Translations under genes and position numbers: made by a program
Shown here: in pieces, positions 8,081-16,030 of the stretch
Layout of the letters: every line of letters starts with the position of its first letter
Position numbering within the stretch: position 1 is the stretch's first letter
The notes under the pieces: generated by a model
Databases searched by the model: none
Seen by the model: only the letters and a program-made list of their open reading frames with translations
Told to the model about the DNA's origin: nothing
DNA from: a virus
Direction: 5' to 3' (one strand)
DNA: 36,129 bases
IMG/VR virus record: IMGVR_UViG_3300032163_000060
Location: 1-36,129 of that record

Positions 8081-8596
8081 TCAGGTGTGTCCGAACTCCG
8101 CGAGATAGTCACCGTCGCCCTTTCCCTCATCGAGAATTGCGAGCCATGTGACTTCGAAGGTCATCTCTGCATCCACCTTGTACGGCAATTTGCTCTGCCC
8201 GATCACCACGGCCTTAAAGATCGTGATGTCATTATCGTCACTCACCCCATCGAGTGTGGGGTGCAGCACGAGAGGATAACCGACTAGATCGACTCCTCCC
8301 TTTCCACCAACGGTGACGGCATCCACTTCGGGATCACCTGCACCCTCGACAAGCTGTGCCCCATTGATGATCTTGAGCAGCGTATCAATGGCGTACTCCG
8401 CAAAAGTGGCCTTCACTTCGATGCGCGTCCCCCTGTGGAAGCTACGGACAGAAGTCGAGCCGAATTCATCCACACCGATCTCCGTTGTATCGTTCTTGAT
8501 CGACACTTCACACCCGCCCTTCGTGAATCCCAAATCCTGCCCGTTGTAGGTAACGGTGCATTGTCCTAGCCGGATGTTAGCGACAGAGGCAGACAT
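8081..8596 (-). CDS. Tail tube protein, copy 2
   Basis: A 171-residue protein starting MSASVANIRLGQ. It matches its upstream neighbour through most of its length: NIRLGQCTVTYNGQDLGFTKGG against NLRLGQCDITYNNVPIGHTKGG, then VDEFGST, FHRGTRIEVK, TIFKAVVIGQSKLPY and EVTWLA. This is the form of siphovirus major tail tube proteins, which stack as hexameric rings around the tape measure. A CCCTCC-rich stretch lies upstream of the ATG. It may be a minor tube or tail-end version, or a specialised duplicate. Confidence 0.8.
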   Translation of the reverse strand: MSASVANIRLGQCTVTYNGQDLGFTKGGCEVSIKNDTTEIGVDEFGSTSVRSFHRGTRIEVKATFAEYAIDTLLKIINGAQLVEGAGDPEVDAVTVGGKGGVDLVGYPLVLHPTLDGVSDDNDITIFKAVVIGQSKLPYKVDAEMTFEVTWLAILDEGKGDGDYLAEFGHT

Positions 8597-8597
8597 T

Positions 8598-9104
8598 TTA
8601 TTCTTCGGAGGGAACGCCGAATTGAATGAGGAATCCGTTGCCGTCCTCATCCGCATCGTCGAGAGAGACGAGCGCGAGCCATGTCACGTCATAGACCGTT
8701 TCCTGATCGACCTGAAAAGGAATCTTAGTGTCGCCGATGATGATTGCCTTGAAGACAGTCACATCGGTCGAAGTATCACCAGCGTTCGAGGGATGCAAAA
8801 GAAGCTCCGCCCCATCGAGTTCTGTTCCGGCGATTTTCCCAATCTTGAGAATGGAGCCGCTCTTCGTGGCGGCATTGATAACCTGTTCCATCTGCGTGAA
8901 TTCATACTCAGAGAGAGTCGTCTTGATCTCGATGCGCGTTCCCTTGTGAAAAGCGCGGACAGGCGTGGAGCCGTATTTGTCCACAGTCACTTCCGTCACG
9001 TCATTCTTGATCGTGATTTCCACTCCACCCTTCGTGTGTCCGATAGGCACGTTGTTGTAGGTGATGTCGCACTGCCCCAGCCGAAGATTCGAGATGCTTC
9101 CCAT
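8598..9104 (-). CDS. Tail tube protein, copy 1
   Basis: A 168-residue protein starting MGSISNLRLGQ. It has the tube-protein pattern GHTKGGVEITIKND, TVDKYGSTPVRAFHKGTRIEIK, VTVFKAIIIGDTKIPF and VYDVTWLAL. The 54-codon upstream extension of the frame overlaps another gene and is not used. TATTCT lies 8 nt before the ATG. Together with the following paralogue it forms a tandem duplication between the tail terminator and the chaperones. Which copy builds the tube cannot be told from sequence. Confidence 0.85.
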   Translation of the reverse strand: MGSISNLRLGQCDITYNNVPIGHTKGGVEITIKNDVTEVTVDKYGSTPVRAFHKGTRIEIKTTLSEYEFTQMEQVINAATKSGSILKIGKIAGTELDGAELLLHPSNAGDTSTDVTVFKAIIIGDTKIPFQVDQETVYDVTWLALVSLDDADEDGNGFLIQFGVPSEE

Positions 9105-9148
9105 CGAGCAGTAGAATACAGCATCACGAGCATGGAGCAAGGGGTCTG

Positions 9149-9559
9149 CTACTGCCCATCCGTCCCGCGCACCATGAAAATCACATTGAACGTGAACAGC
9201 CAGCGTTTCGTGTCTCTGTCGAGGCCAACACACTGCGGAGAAGCCACCGCCTGAATGAACATGCAATCGTAGTCCCCAATGTCGATGTTTTGCTTGCGGT
9301 TCAAGAGGATGAATGCCGAATTGATTTTGTCGAATGCTTTTTGGTAGTGGCTTGCCTGTGCGTAGTACGCAACCTGAATGGCGGGGTAGTTCACGGGGTA
9401 ATCCTGCGTAGGCTTGAGTCCTGTGGTGTCCGAAATCAGGAAAAAATCGAGATTGTGCTCCGGCGCATTCCCGACGAACATATCAAGATGCCTGTGTCCG
9501 AGTCCCTGCGTAATTAGGTAGGCAGCCACGCTATCGGCCATTGAGAGCACCAGAGGCAT
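9149..9559 (-). CDS. Tail terminator / minor capsid 3-like protein
   Basis: A 136-residue protein starting MPLVLSMADSV. The core GLGHRHLDMFVGNAPEHNLDFFLISDTTGL, then YPAIQVAYYAQASHYQKAFDKINSAF, fits the minor capsid/tail-completion family (Minor_capsid_3, PF12691 style): a short protein that caps the tail tube at the neck. It lies between the HK97-gp10-like gene and the tail tube, the usual slot. TACTCT lies 6 nt before this ATG, supporting it over the second Met six codons later. It overlaps nothing and has no SD. Confidence 0.75.
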   Translation of the reverse strand: MPLVLSMADSVAAYLITQGLGHRHLDMFVGNAPEHNLDFFLISDTTGLKPTQDYPVNYPAIQVAYYAQASHYQKAFDKINSAFILLNRKQNIDIGDYDCMFIQAVASPQCVGLDRDTKRWLFTFNVIFMVRGTDGQ

Positions 9560-9575
9560 GTGCAAAGAGTACAGC

Positions 9576-9983
9576 CTACCCGCCGAGAGCGCGAGCGAAG
9601 CCCTCGTAGATGATCTGTCTGTACCTTTCGGCATTTTCTCTGGCCGGTTTCTCCAAGTATTTTTGCTGCCGTGGCTGTGATCCGGCAAATTTCTGTGAGA
9701 TGTGCAGGGTCATGTCCTCGTGCAATTTTGCAGCGTAGTCCTTGTTATAGCCAACAGTAGCCGAAATCTCCGTGCCGTCAGTCACGGGTTTTTCCGTGCT
9801 TGCGCTTCCCGCGAGTCCTCCATTGAAGCCACGATGGAACGGGACAATGGCGACGCTATCCCCGCGCAGAGCCTCCCCTGCAAGCCACACACTCGCCATC
9901 ACTGCTTTCATCACAGCCTGTTCCAGCTCGTCGAGTTTCCCCGCGAACTGAGAGAAGTCGAAGGAGACAGAAATTCCATCCAT
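9576..9983 (-). CDS. Head-tail joining protein (HK97 gp10 / minor capsid 2-like)
   Basis: A 135-residue protein. A helical start (FSQFAGKLDELEQAVMKAVM) is followed by a core with APYHRGF-like IVPFHRGFNGGLAGS, TVGYNKDYAAKLHEDM and KYLEKPARENAERYRQII. The Y...YAA..HE....H pattern followed by KYLE.P is typical of gp10-like neck proteins in siphoviruses. It sits between the head-tail connector and the tail terminator. TATACT lies 6 nt before the ATG. Confidence 0.8.
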   Translation of the reverse strand: MDGISVSFDFSQFAGKLDELEQAVMKAVMASVWLAGEALRGDSVAIVPFHRGFNGGLAGSASTEKPVTDGTEISATVGYNKDYAAKLHEDMTLHISQKFAGSQPRQQKYLEKPARENAERYRQIIYEGFARALGG

Positions 9984-9998
9984 GCCGACAGTATACGC

Positions 9999-10469
9999 TC
10001 AGGGGTGGTAGAGAGTGCCAAGATTGCTTGGCATCGGCATCCTGAGCACGTTCGTGATCCAAGGCAGGGAAATTGAACCGAGGCGGCAGATGTAGCCTTT
10101 CATCAGTTGCTTTACACGAGGAGAGATCGCTTCGGTCGTCGGCAATTTGTCCTCCTGAATGCCATGATCCACGTCGGGCATGTTCACGACGATGAATTCC
10201 ATCTGCGCGATTGTGGCGAACTGCACTGGTATCGGAATGGAGGTGTTGCCGTCCTTGTCGATGTCGATGTCACGAGGGAAGACGTGATCCTGCGTGATGT
10301 CGAAGCGTGTCCAGTATCCGGCGTATGCGTCGATGAATTGCTCCGCGACCACGATTCGCGAATTCATGGCATCATCATTCAGCAGTGCCTTGAGGTACGG
10401 ATTGATCGTGAATTTGCGCACATCGTCCGCTGTGACGTAGGCAGGAGTGAGTGTGATCGCGTCTGGCAT
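9999..10469 (-). CDS. Head-tail connector / adaptor protein
   Basis: A 156-residue protein. Its position and style (YVTADDVRKFTINPYLKALLNDD, then IVVAEQFIDAYAGYW, a Pro/Arg-rich FPRDIDI, and VPVQFATIAQMEFIV-like IPIPVQFATIAQMEFIV) resemble phage gp6-like/Ad1 connector proteins, which have helices followed by 'P..v..A......'. It would bind below the portal. TATCAT lies 6 nt before the ATG. Confidence 0.7.
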   Translation of the reverse strand: MPDAITLTPAYVTADDVRKFTINPYLKALLNDDAMNSRIVVAEQFIDAYAGYWTRFDITQDHVFPRDIDIDKDGNTSIPIPVQFATIAQMEFIVVNMPDVDHGIQEDKLPTTEAISPRVKQLMKGYICRLGSISLPWITNVLRMPMPSNLGTLYHP

Positions 10470-10538
10470 GGACGCATGATAGCCCCATCACAAAAAGCCG
10501 TCCATTGTCGGGCGGCTTCCTGCGGGTAGGTCACTGGG

Positions 10539-10973
10539 TCAGACTGTAGGAGCCGTCTCGAACAGCTCAATGTAGAGCACCTTTTCGTCGTCTGTGAGCG
10601 CATTGTACTTTTCCACGTTCCATTCCGCGTCATGCACGTTCGCCTCCATCGCGGGTGTGTGAGTCACAGGCGTGTGAGTCGCGGGGGTTGCAGGTGAGGC
10701 AGGAGCCTTTGCGCCTCCGAATCTGTCCTCGGGGGCAGTCTCGATTTTGTTCCCGCCCTTCGCTTTCTTAAATCGTGTGTCCTGATCCGCTTGCCATGCC
10801 TTTTCCTCTTCGGGTGTGACTTTGCTGTACTGCTGCTCTTCGGCTTGCTTGAGCAGGACAGTTTTCTTACCTGTCTGCGGGTCAGTGTGCATCGGTTTCG
10901 GATTAACGAGGTATTCGTACCGTTCGTCACTCACTTCGACGACTGCGCCGAGCGGGTTCTTGATGAGAGGCAT
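10539..10973 (-). CDS. Small head-associated protein, function unknown
   Basis: A 144-residue protein starting MPLIKNPLGAVVEV. The first 35 residues look like a small domain (VSDERYEYLVNPKPM). The middle is Lys/Glu-rich and probably helical, and a Pro/Thr-rich linker with repeated THTP leads to a C-terminal acidic helix (YNALTDDEKVLYIELFE). TTCCCC lies 8 nt before this ATG, which decides the start; the frame extends 48 codons further across a terminator. It lies just after the coat gene and may be a decoration or head-completion protein; this is inference from position only. Confidence 0.6.
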   Translation of the reverse strand: MPLIKNPLGAVVEVSDERYEYLVNPKPMHTDPQTGKKTVLLKQAEEQQYSKVTPEEEKAWQADQDTRFKKAKGGNKIETAPEDRFGGAKAPASPATPATHTPVTHTPAMEANVHDAEWNVEKYNALTDDEKVLYIELFETAPTV

Positions 10974-10990
10974 AAAAATATGGGGAAAGA

Positions 10991-11015
10991 AAAAGGAGTA
11001 CCACGATGGTACTCC
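10991..11015 (-). terminator. Rho-independent terminator after the coat gene
   Basis: On the minus strand, GGAGTACC, a 5-nt loop ATCGT and GGTACTCC form a perfect 8-bp hairpin followed by TTTTTCTTT. It ends or weakens transcription directly downstream of the major capsid gene, a common way to raise coat protein above downstream genes. The next gene's TTCCCC motif begins within the T-rich tail. Confidence 0.85.
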
Positions 11016-11047
11016 AGTCTCTTGGTTGCGCAACCGGTCGTGAGGGA

Positions 11048-11941
11048 TCAGCTCTCGACTTCGACGGCGATCTCCGGGCGGAGAACCGACGTACCGTAGA
11101 GAATGTCTACGGTGCATTGCACTCCGAGCCTGTCCTTGTTGTAGGTCAGGATCGTACGGAGAGCGAGTCCACTGTCGGGGTCTTGCGCGATTGCAGCGAC
11201 AACTCCCATGTTCACAGGGAAATCGGTCGGCAGAGGTCGGACGACCAGAGCGGCGAAATCCTTGTGGAAGGCCATGTTGTGCTGGTGGGTCGAGCTGGTG
11301 ACGGGCGGAATCTGCGACTCCATGACATCGAAGCCATAGAGACGGCCAACAATGCCGTCCTCACGCTGCGTCGTCTGTCCGGTCACTTGGAACTGTGTGA
11401 GCAGTGAAGTGTCGGCGGCGAGCAGGGCGGACACGTCCTTCGTTCCGAGGAACAAGGTGCGATCCTGCGTGGGTGCTTTTCCATCCGTGAGCGTCTTCCG
11501 TGCGAGCAGCACGAGGGCGCGTGTGATGTCCACTCCGTAAGTGCCAATCGGTGCGCTCAGGCCGGAGTAGAGGTCGGCGATGTCCGCTTCGACTTTCTCT
11601 GCGAGCGCGATCATGGCGGAACCCATGTACCCGGCGAGCAGGTCGTTGCGAGACAGAGCCTTTTCCAAATCTTCAATCACAAAGGTGGCTTCCTTGTGCT
11701 TGTTCAGGGTCACGGTGACGGAATCACTCGTGATGTCCTGCACGGTGACATTGCTGCCACCTGTCTTCGTGTTTGCCGCGAGAGCAGCGAACTTCGGGAT
11801 TTTAACAGAAGAGCCGTATTGGGCTACTTCGTTGTCGTAATCCCTGCGTACGCGCTTCGCAAGCACGATGTTTTTCCGTAGCTGTGCCAACGCTTCCATT
11901 GCCACAATTTGCGCGTTGTGTACGGAGAATGTGTTGCCCAT
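11048..11941 (-). CDS. Major capsid protein (P22 coat-like, HK97 fold)
   Basis: A 297-residue protein. The N-terminus (IVAMEALAQLRKNIVLAKRVRRDYDNEVAQYGSSVKIPKF) closely follows the P22 gene-5 coat pattern: 'al..L.nn.v.a..V.rdy..e....G.tV.ip'. Further matches are VTLNKHKEATFVIEDLEKALSR, DRTLFLGTKD and LYGFDVMESQIPP. It follows the scaffold gene and precedes a terminator, as expected of a strongly expressed coat gene. TTCCCCCC lies 9 nt before the ATG. It assembles the icosahedral shell around the scaffold. Confidence 0.9.
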   Translation of the reverse strand: MGNTFSVHNAQIVAMEALAQLRKNIVLAKRVRRDYDNEVAQYGSSVKIPKFAALAANTKTGGSNVTVQDITSDSVTVTLNKHKEATFVIEDLEKALSRNDLLAGYMGSAMIALAEKVEADIADLYSGLSAPIGTYGVDITRALVLLARKTLTDGKAPTQDRTLFLGTKDVSALLAADTSLLTQFQVTGQTTQREDGIVGRLYGFDVMESQIPPVTSSTHQHNMAFHKDFAALVVRPLPTDFPVNMGVVAAIAQDPDSGLALRTILTYNKDRLGVQCTVDILYGTSVLRPEIAVEVES

Positions 11942-11988
11942 TGGTGCGAAGGGGGGAAGTTAGGCGCGAAATTGCCCTAACCTGAGCA

Positions 11989-12582
11989 CTAATCCCGTAC
12001 TCGTCCCTCACGTTGTGCTTTCAAGATCGCGTCCCTATTTTTCTCGAAGAACTTGAGGTCGCTGATCTGCGCGAGGGTGTAGATCGTCTTGTCGTCCCCT
12101 GCCGGTGAGCCATCTGTGGGATTCGTCGGATGGTTCACGTCTCCTTTCTTCACTCCAGTGAGGAAGGCTCGATTTTTCACGATGTATTCGAGCTTCTTTT
12201 CCAGTGGAAGGTCTGGCACGAGTCCGCGTCGGTCTGCCGGTATGCCCTCGATCTCTGCGTCAATGACAGCTTGCAAGGACTTTTCCAGCGCGTCGGCGCG
12301 ATCCGCTTTGGGGCGGAGTTCGTCGATCACTTTTTGGTGATCTCCCCTTTTCAGGGCTTCTGCATCTTCACGGTCTTTGTCGGCTTTCACACGCTCTGCC
12401 AGTTTCGTTTCGGCATCCTTCGCTTTCTGGTTCAATTCCTTGAAGCGATCATGCTTGAAAACGTCGTCCCAAGTCTTCGGCACATCATCACCGTTTTGCG
12501 CTGGTGGGGCGGGTGGTGCAGGAGGAGCGGGAGGGGCTGGCGGCGCGGGAGGTGAAGGAGCAGGAGGAACTACGTCGGCCAT
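11989..12582 (-). CDS. Scaffolding protein
   Basis: A 197-residue, highly charged helical protein. The first 28 residues are a proline run of PPAPPAPP type. Residues 36-110 are Lys/Glu/Asp/Arg-rich (FKELNQKAKDAETKLAERV), a likely coiled coil. The C-terminal region ends with KFFEKNRDAILKAQREGRV, similar to the coat-binding end of small scaffolds. It lies directly upstream of the coat gene. TTCCCC lies 8 nt before the ATG. The proline-rich N-terminus is unusual for a scaffold. Confidence 0.85.
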   Translation of the reverse strand: MADVVPPAPSPPAPPAPPAPPAPPAPPAQNGDDVPKTWDDVFKHDRFKELNQKAKDAETKLAERVKADKDREDAEALKRGDHQKVIDELRPKADRADALEKSLQAVIDAEIEGIPADRRGLVPDLPLEKKLEYIVKNRAFLTGVKKGDVNHPTNPTDGSPAGDDKTIYTLAQISDLKFFEKNRDAILKAQREGRVRD

Positions 12583-12621
12583 AGAGAGGTGGGGAACGGA
12601 TACAACAGTGTTTTACATCCC

Positions 12622-12638
12622 TGCGGATGGTATCCGCA
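12622..12638 (-). other. Perfect 7-bp hairpin between minor capsid and scaffold genes
   Basis: TGCGGAT, loop ACC, ATCCGCA on the minus strand. No T-run follows, so it is not a standard terminator. It could protect or process the scaffold/coat mRNA or act in its expression. Only the symmetry is seen. Confidence 0.45.
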
Positions 12639-12674
12639 CGGAGCATAGTCACCAAAGGACATAGGCGCAAGGGG

Positions 12675-14177
12675 TCACGGTGTCTGTGTCGCTTTCAGAA
12701 GTGTCTCGCCCATGTTCTTGATAGGCGCATCCTCTCCCTCGAAGCTCACTTTGCGCCAGTCGATTGACGCGCCCGGAGTGATCTTCGAGCCGATGGATTC
12801 GACGAGCGAGAGATTTTCACGAGGGATGGGGTCTTTCAGCATCACAGAAAACGTCGTCTTCGGATCACTATGCAGTATCGCGCCTTCCGGCAGGTCTTCG
12901 ATGTTCAAGATCAAGTGGTGCATTCCCGTGCCGTTATAGGTGGAGGTGGAGCGGAGCGTGTCGAGGAACACTTTGCCGGAAGAGCCGTCAGGCGACACAT
13001 CGAAATCTTTGTGACCGGCACGACCATAATACGTTCCACCTAAAGCCTCGTTCGATGGTGTGACTGTGAGTTCACCCGTGTCGATGATGCTTTGCAATTC
13101 TTGATCGTCCACCCATCGGTGCATCTGGCCGAAGCGGGTGGGGAACTTGTCACCCTCTGCCATCGTCACCCACTGTGTTTTCGTCATGTCAGTCGGGTTT
13201 TGGAACCGCATGTCCTTGAACGCTTGCATTTCTTTTTTGTCAGCGAATGGAATTTCGTCACCTGCTTCCCCTCCTCCCATGTGATCCTCTTCGAGCGTTG
13301 CCGTGAAGTCGGCAGGAGAATCTTTTTGGATGCCAGAGACAATGTAGTACCCGTGGACACACCCGACGTGGAAAAGACCATCGGCCTCCGCGTCGTCGAG
13401 TGTGGGGTAGCCGGGTGTTTCGCCACCAAGCGAAATAATCTCACCCTCCCAATCAGCGCACACCTGATGGTCAGAATTCGAGTCCGTGATCTGCGCTAGG
13501 TCGAATCCGTACTCTGCCGCAGTGTTCTTCACAGCTCCACGACCACTGTTTGCGAGAATCTGTCGTGCGAGCATTTCAGAGTAGGTATCAAGCTGCCAAT
13601 TTTTCCCTCCACGATCCACGAGTGCCGTGATCCCCTGCTCTTCGATGTTCGCTTTCACCTGCTTGGCAATCTCCTCCGCGCTCGCGCCGGTGAGCTGGCC
13701 GACACCAATGAGATTTCGGATGTCCTGCTGGCCGGTGAGCTTCAAGATTTCTTCGGTTGTGGTTTTCTGCGCGACGGTGGCAACAGCTTGCGCGGATCGC
13801 TTAATGCCCGTCATGGTCTGCCCGAACTTGAGCGTGGCATCCTGCATCATCGCGCTCACAGCTTCCTGATGAATCTGGCCGAACTGCTCTGGCACGATCA
13901 GCTTGAGAGCACGGAGATTTTCTTTCGCCGACGCACCGAGCGCGAAGTAGGTATCGGGGACATGCTGCTTGATCCATTTCTGCGTTGTAGCATCGAGTCC
14001 CGCAATCACTTGATCCACCTGCGCCAGCATGGCTGTGGCTCTGTCACGGCTCCACGGAGTCGCGGCAAAATCATTCATCTGCCGGATGAGCTGGTTGTAT
14101 GCGCTCGTGTACACCTGCGCCAAGGGGTTCACCCTCCCATTCACGAACCGATTGAATGCGATGCCCATAAAACTCAT
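12675..14177 (-). CDS. Minor capsid / head morphogenesis protein fused to an unidentified C-terminal domain
   Basis: A 500-residue protein. Residues 1-290 fit the phage minor capsid family (Phage_min_cap2 / Mu gpF-like): a long helical part with AQVYTSAYNQLIRQMNDFA, LGVGQLTGASAEEIAKQV-like segments, then a metal-binding-type end HQVCADWEGEIISLGGETPGYPT with GLFHVGCVHGYY. Residues 310-500 are additional (FGQMHRWVDDQELQSIIDTG, GTYYGRAGHKDFDV, GTGMHHLILNIEDLPEGA). The 'R....L..Ii.tG.l' followed by a Gly-aromatic strand recalls ADP-ribosyltransferase-type folds, but I do not claim this. TAGGAT lies 6 nt before the ATG, with GGAGG in the spacer. Confidence 0.8.
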   Translation of the reverse strand: MSFMGIAFNRFVNGRVNPLAQVYTSAYNQLIRQMNDFAATPWSRDRATAMLAQVDQVIAGLDATTQKWIKQHVPDTYFALGASAKENLRALKLIVPEQFGQIHQEAVSAMMQDATLKFGQTMTGIKRSAQAVATVAQKTTTEEILKLTGQQDIRNLIGVGQLTGASAEEIAKQVKANIEEQGITALVDRGGKNWQLDTYSEMLARQILANSGRGAVKNTAAEYGFDLAQITDSNSDHQVCADWEGEIISLGGETPGYPTLDDAEADGLFHVGCVHGYYIVSGIQKDSPADFTATLEEDHMGGGEAGDEIPFADKKEMQAFKDMRFQNPTDMTKTQWVTMAEGDKFPTRFGQMHRWVDDQELQSIIDTGELTVTPSNEALGGTYYGRAGHKDFDVSPDGSSGKVFLDTLRSTSTYNGTGMHHLILNIEDLPEGAILHSDPKTTFSVMLKDPIPRENLSLVESIGSKITPGASIDWRKVSFEGEDAPIKNMGETLLKATQTP

Positions 14178-14186
14178 GCCTCCATC

Positions 14187-14393
14187 CTACCAGTGAGAGG
14201 TCTTCGGGCGCACGTTCCTTCCGATGTGCCACTGAAAACAGAACGGGCATGAGTACGGCCTGTGCTCTTTCGACATGCCTCCATGATGCTTGCGGATGCA
14301 GGAAAGAGACTGCATGGCAGCCCCATGACTGGCGAAGCTCCTTTTTTGCTCACACATCACCTGCCGACGATGGGAAGCCTGTGGGGAGCGCAT
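14187..14393 (-). CDS. Small zinc-finger microprotein
   Basis: A 68-residue protein. The core VMCEQKRSFASHGAAMQSL and YSCPFCFQWHIGRN follows a widespread phage/bacterial microprotein pattern: C-x-x-K-r-x-F, a helix, then Y-x-C-P-x-C-x-x-W-H. The ligands C, C-x2-C and H suggest one zinc. The ATG lies 1 nt after the stop of the upstream membrane gene, so translation is coupled. An inner Met directly before the first Cys is an alternative start. Function unknown; these proteins may bind nucleic acid. Confidence 0.7.
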   Translation of the reverse strand: MRSPQASHRRQVMCEQKRSFASHGAAMQSLSCIRKHHGGMSKEHRPYSCPFCFQWHIGRNVRPKTSHW

Positions 14394-14394
14394 A

Positions 14395-14628
14395 TCATCG
14401 TAGAGCGAGCCTCACGACGGAGACGGTGCAGAAGAGGAAAACACTGCTTGCCACAAGGAAGCAGAGGAACCAGAAAGCCATTTGGTCTACCTGATAACCG
14501 AGGGGAGTCACGTTGTAGCGCGTGATGATTTTCTCAATTTTGTCTGTCCTCTCCTGCTCTTTTTCCTTCACTGCATTCTCGCGCTCAATATCCCTCGCGC
14601 CGATGGAGCGGTGGGTTATTTCGCTCAT
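14395..14628 (-). CDS. Small single-pass membrane protein
   Basis: A 77-residue protein. Residues 1-45 are charged and helical (DIERENAVKEKEQERTDKIEKI). Residues 50-73 form one transmembrane segment (MAFWFLCFLVASSVFLFCTV), ending with Arg. The ATG overlaps the portal stop by 4 nt (ATGA). Membrane proteins between portal and minor capsid genes are unusual. It may act in lysis or superinfection exclusion; function unknown. Confidence 0.6.
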   Translation of the reverse strand: MSEITHRSIGARDIERENAVKEKEQERTDKIEKIITRYNVTPLGYQVDQMAFWFLCFLVASSVFLFCTVSVVRLALR

Positions 14629-15992
14629 ACAGGCTGGTTACCGTTACCCATGGAAAATGATGGAATCGTGGACATGGCGGCAGCAGTGCGCTTGGCAGAG
14701 TCTGCTTCGATGTCGGCTTTCTTCTGCGTGAGCAGTTCACCGTCAATCCCGTAGAGAGCACGGAGAGCATCATCCTCACTCTGCAAATTATTTGTGACGA
14801 GGAGTGTCTGCAATTGCGCCTCTTCGAGAATGTCCTTTGGCAGCCCGTCCCCGAAGATCACATTGAGGTCGGTGTGCGTGAGCTGTGCGCTACCCTGCCA
14901 TGCGAGCGCGTCGATCACGATGTCTTTCAGGCTATTCTCGTAGGGTCGTAGCTTCCGCTTCACCTTGCTAAGAGTGCGAAGTAATCGAAGGCGCAACGCA
15001 CCAACCTTTTCCGCGCCGCCACTCACATTCCAGTCGATCAGCACAGTCGAGACTTCTGCGACACGCGCAATCGCCTCGATGAGCTTTTCGATCTCCGTGA
15101 ATGCGTCCGCGATGAGTGGGTTCGTGTTCACGACGTACTGCGGCACGATCTCACCTTTTTCCATGCTCACTTCGAACATCTCGATGTCCGTGTTTATGAC
15201 TTTTCCGTGCTCGTTCAGCACACCCGGAGGCACAGCCATTTTCGCGTCCGCATGTTTCTTGAGCTGTGTGGCGATCTGGCTCTGCACCCTCGTCAGTTCC
15301 TCGAAGAGTGAGCGCACATCATCATAGTCACTCACACCATCCACCTCACGCCCCGTCTTCACATTGTTCACCTGATAAATCGGGATGTAGTCGAGTCCCG
15401 TTGCCTCGAAATCCGGCAGCGTCGGGTCGAGCATGGCAAGCGGCAGAGTACCCTTGTCCAAGCCCCCAGATGTGATTTCCCGCAGCTCGTAGGTGATGAG
15501 TCCAGGGGTATGCGTCTTGATGAAGCGTGTCGGCTTCCCGCCGATGGTCGGCTCCCAAGAAACAATGATGGCAGTCGGTTCGCCCTGCGCGTACATCGTT
15601 GCGTACTGCGGGTACACGTTCGCAGGGTTCAGCTCACAGACATGCGCAAGACCATCCTTGAGGTACATCTCGAAAAATGTCTTACCGGCGTAGCTCTGTG
15701 TGTTCGCGGACTCGTGGAGAACAGTGTCCAAATTGCTCAGGAACCAGAAATCGTCAATTGCTTTTTGTACCGTCGGATTGTCCGTTTTCACCTTCGCATT
15801 CTCCGTGAACATGAGGTCGGCGAAGATGCGCGAAAGCATCCCCGCGACGTTTTGGATCACTTCGAGCTGGTTCCGTTTCTCATTCCACGTCCGAAAATAG
15901 CGCAACACAACACCGTAGTTCCCTCGATAGAGCTGGTAATTGTCTTCTGTCATGCGCGACCGATTTTTCTCAATCTCTGTGGGGAACGGCAT
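14625..15992 (-). CDS. Portal protein (SPP1 gp6-like)
   Basis: A 455-residue protein of usual portal length. Pattern: N-terminal helices (NYQLYRGNYGVVLRYF), FADLMFTENAKV, NLDTVLHESANTQSYAGKTFFEMYL, LNPANVYPQYAT, DYIPIYQVNN, then the helical SDYDDVRSLFEELTRVQSQIATQLKKHADAKMAVPPGVL, which matches the portal crown/stem region. A C-terminal KADIEAD tail follows. The portal is the DNA channel of the capsid and the terminase dock. TATCAT lies 6 nt before the ATG. It is directly downstream of the large terminase. Confidence 0.9.
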   Translation of the reverse strand: MPFPTEIEKNRSRMTEDNYQLYRGNYGVVLRYFRTWNEKRNQLEVIQNVAGMLSRIFADLMFTENAKVKTDNPTVQKAIDDFWFLSNLDTVLHESANTQSYAGKTFFEMYLKDGLAHVCELNPANVYPQYATMYAQGEPTAIIVSWEPTIGGKPTRFIKTHTPGLITYELREITSGGLDKGTLPLAMLDPTLPDFEATGLDYIPIYQVNNVKTGREVDGVSDYDDVRSLFEELTRVQSQIATQLKKHADAKMAVPPGVLNEHGKVINTDIEMFEVSMEKGEIVPQYVVNTNPLIADAFTEIEKLIEAIARVAEVSTVLIDWNVSGGAEKVGALRLRLLRTLSKVKRKLRPYENSLKDIVIDALAWQGSAQLTHTDLNVIFGDGLPKDILEEAQLQTLLVTNNLQSEDDALRALYGIDGELLTQKKADIEADSAKRTAAAMSTIPSFSMGNGNQPV

Positions 15993-16030
15993 GGCGCGAT
16001 GATACGACTAGCCAGCGATTCGTGCCAGTG

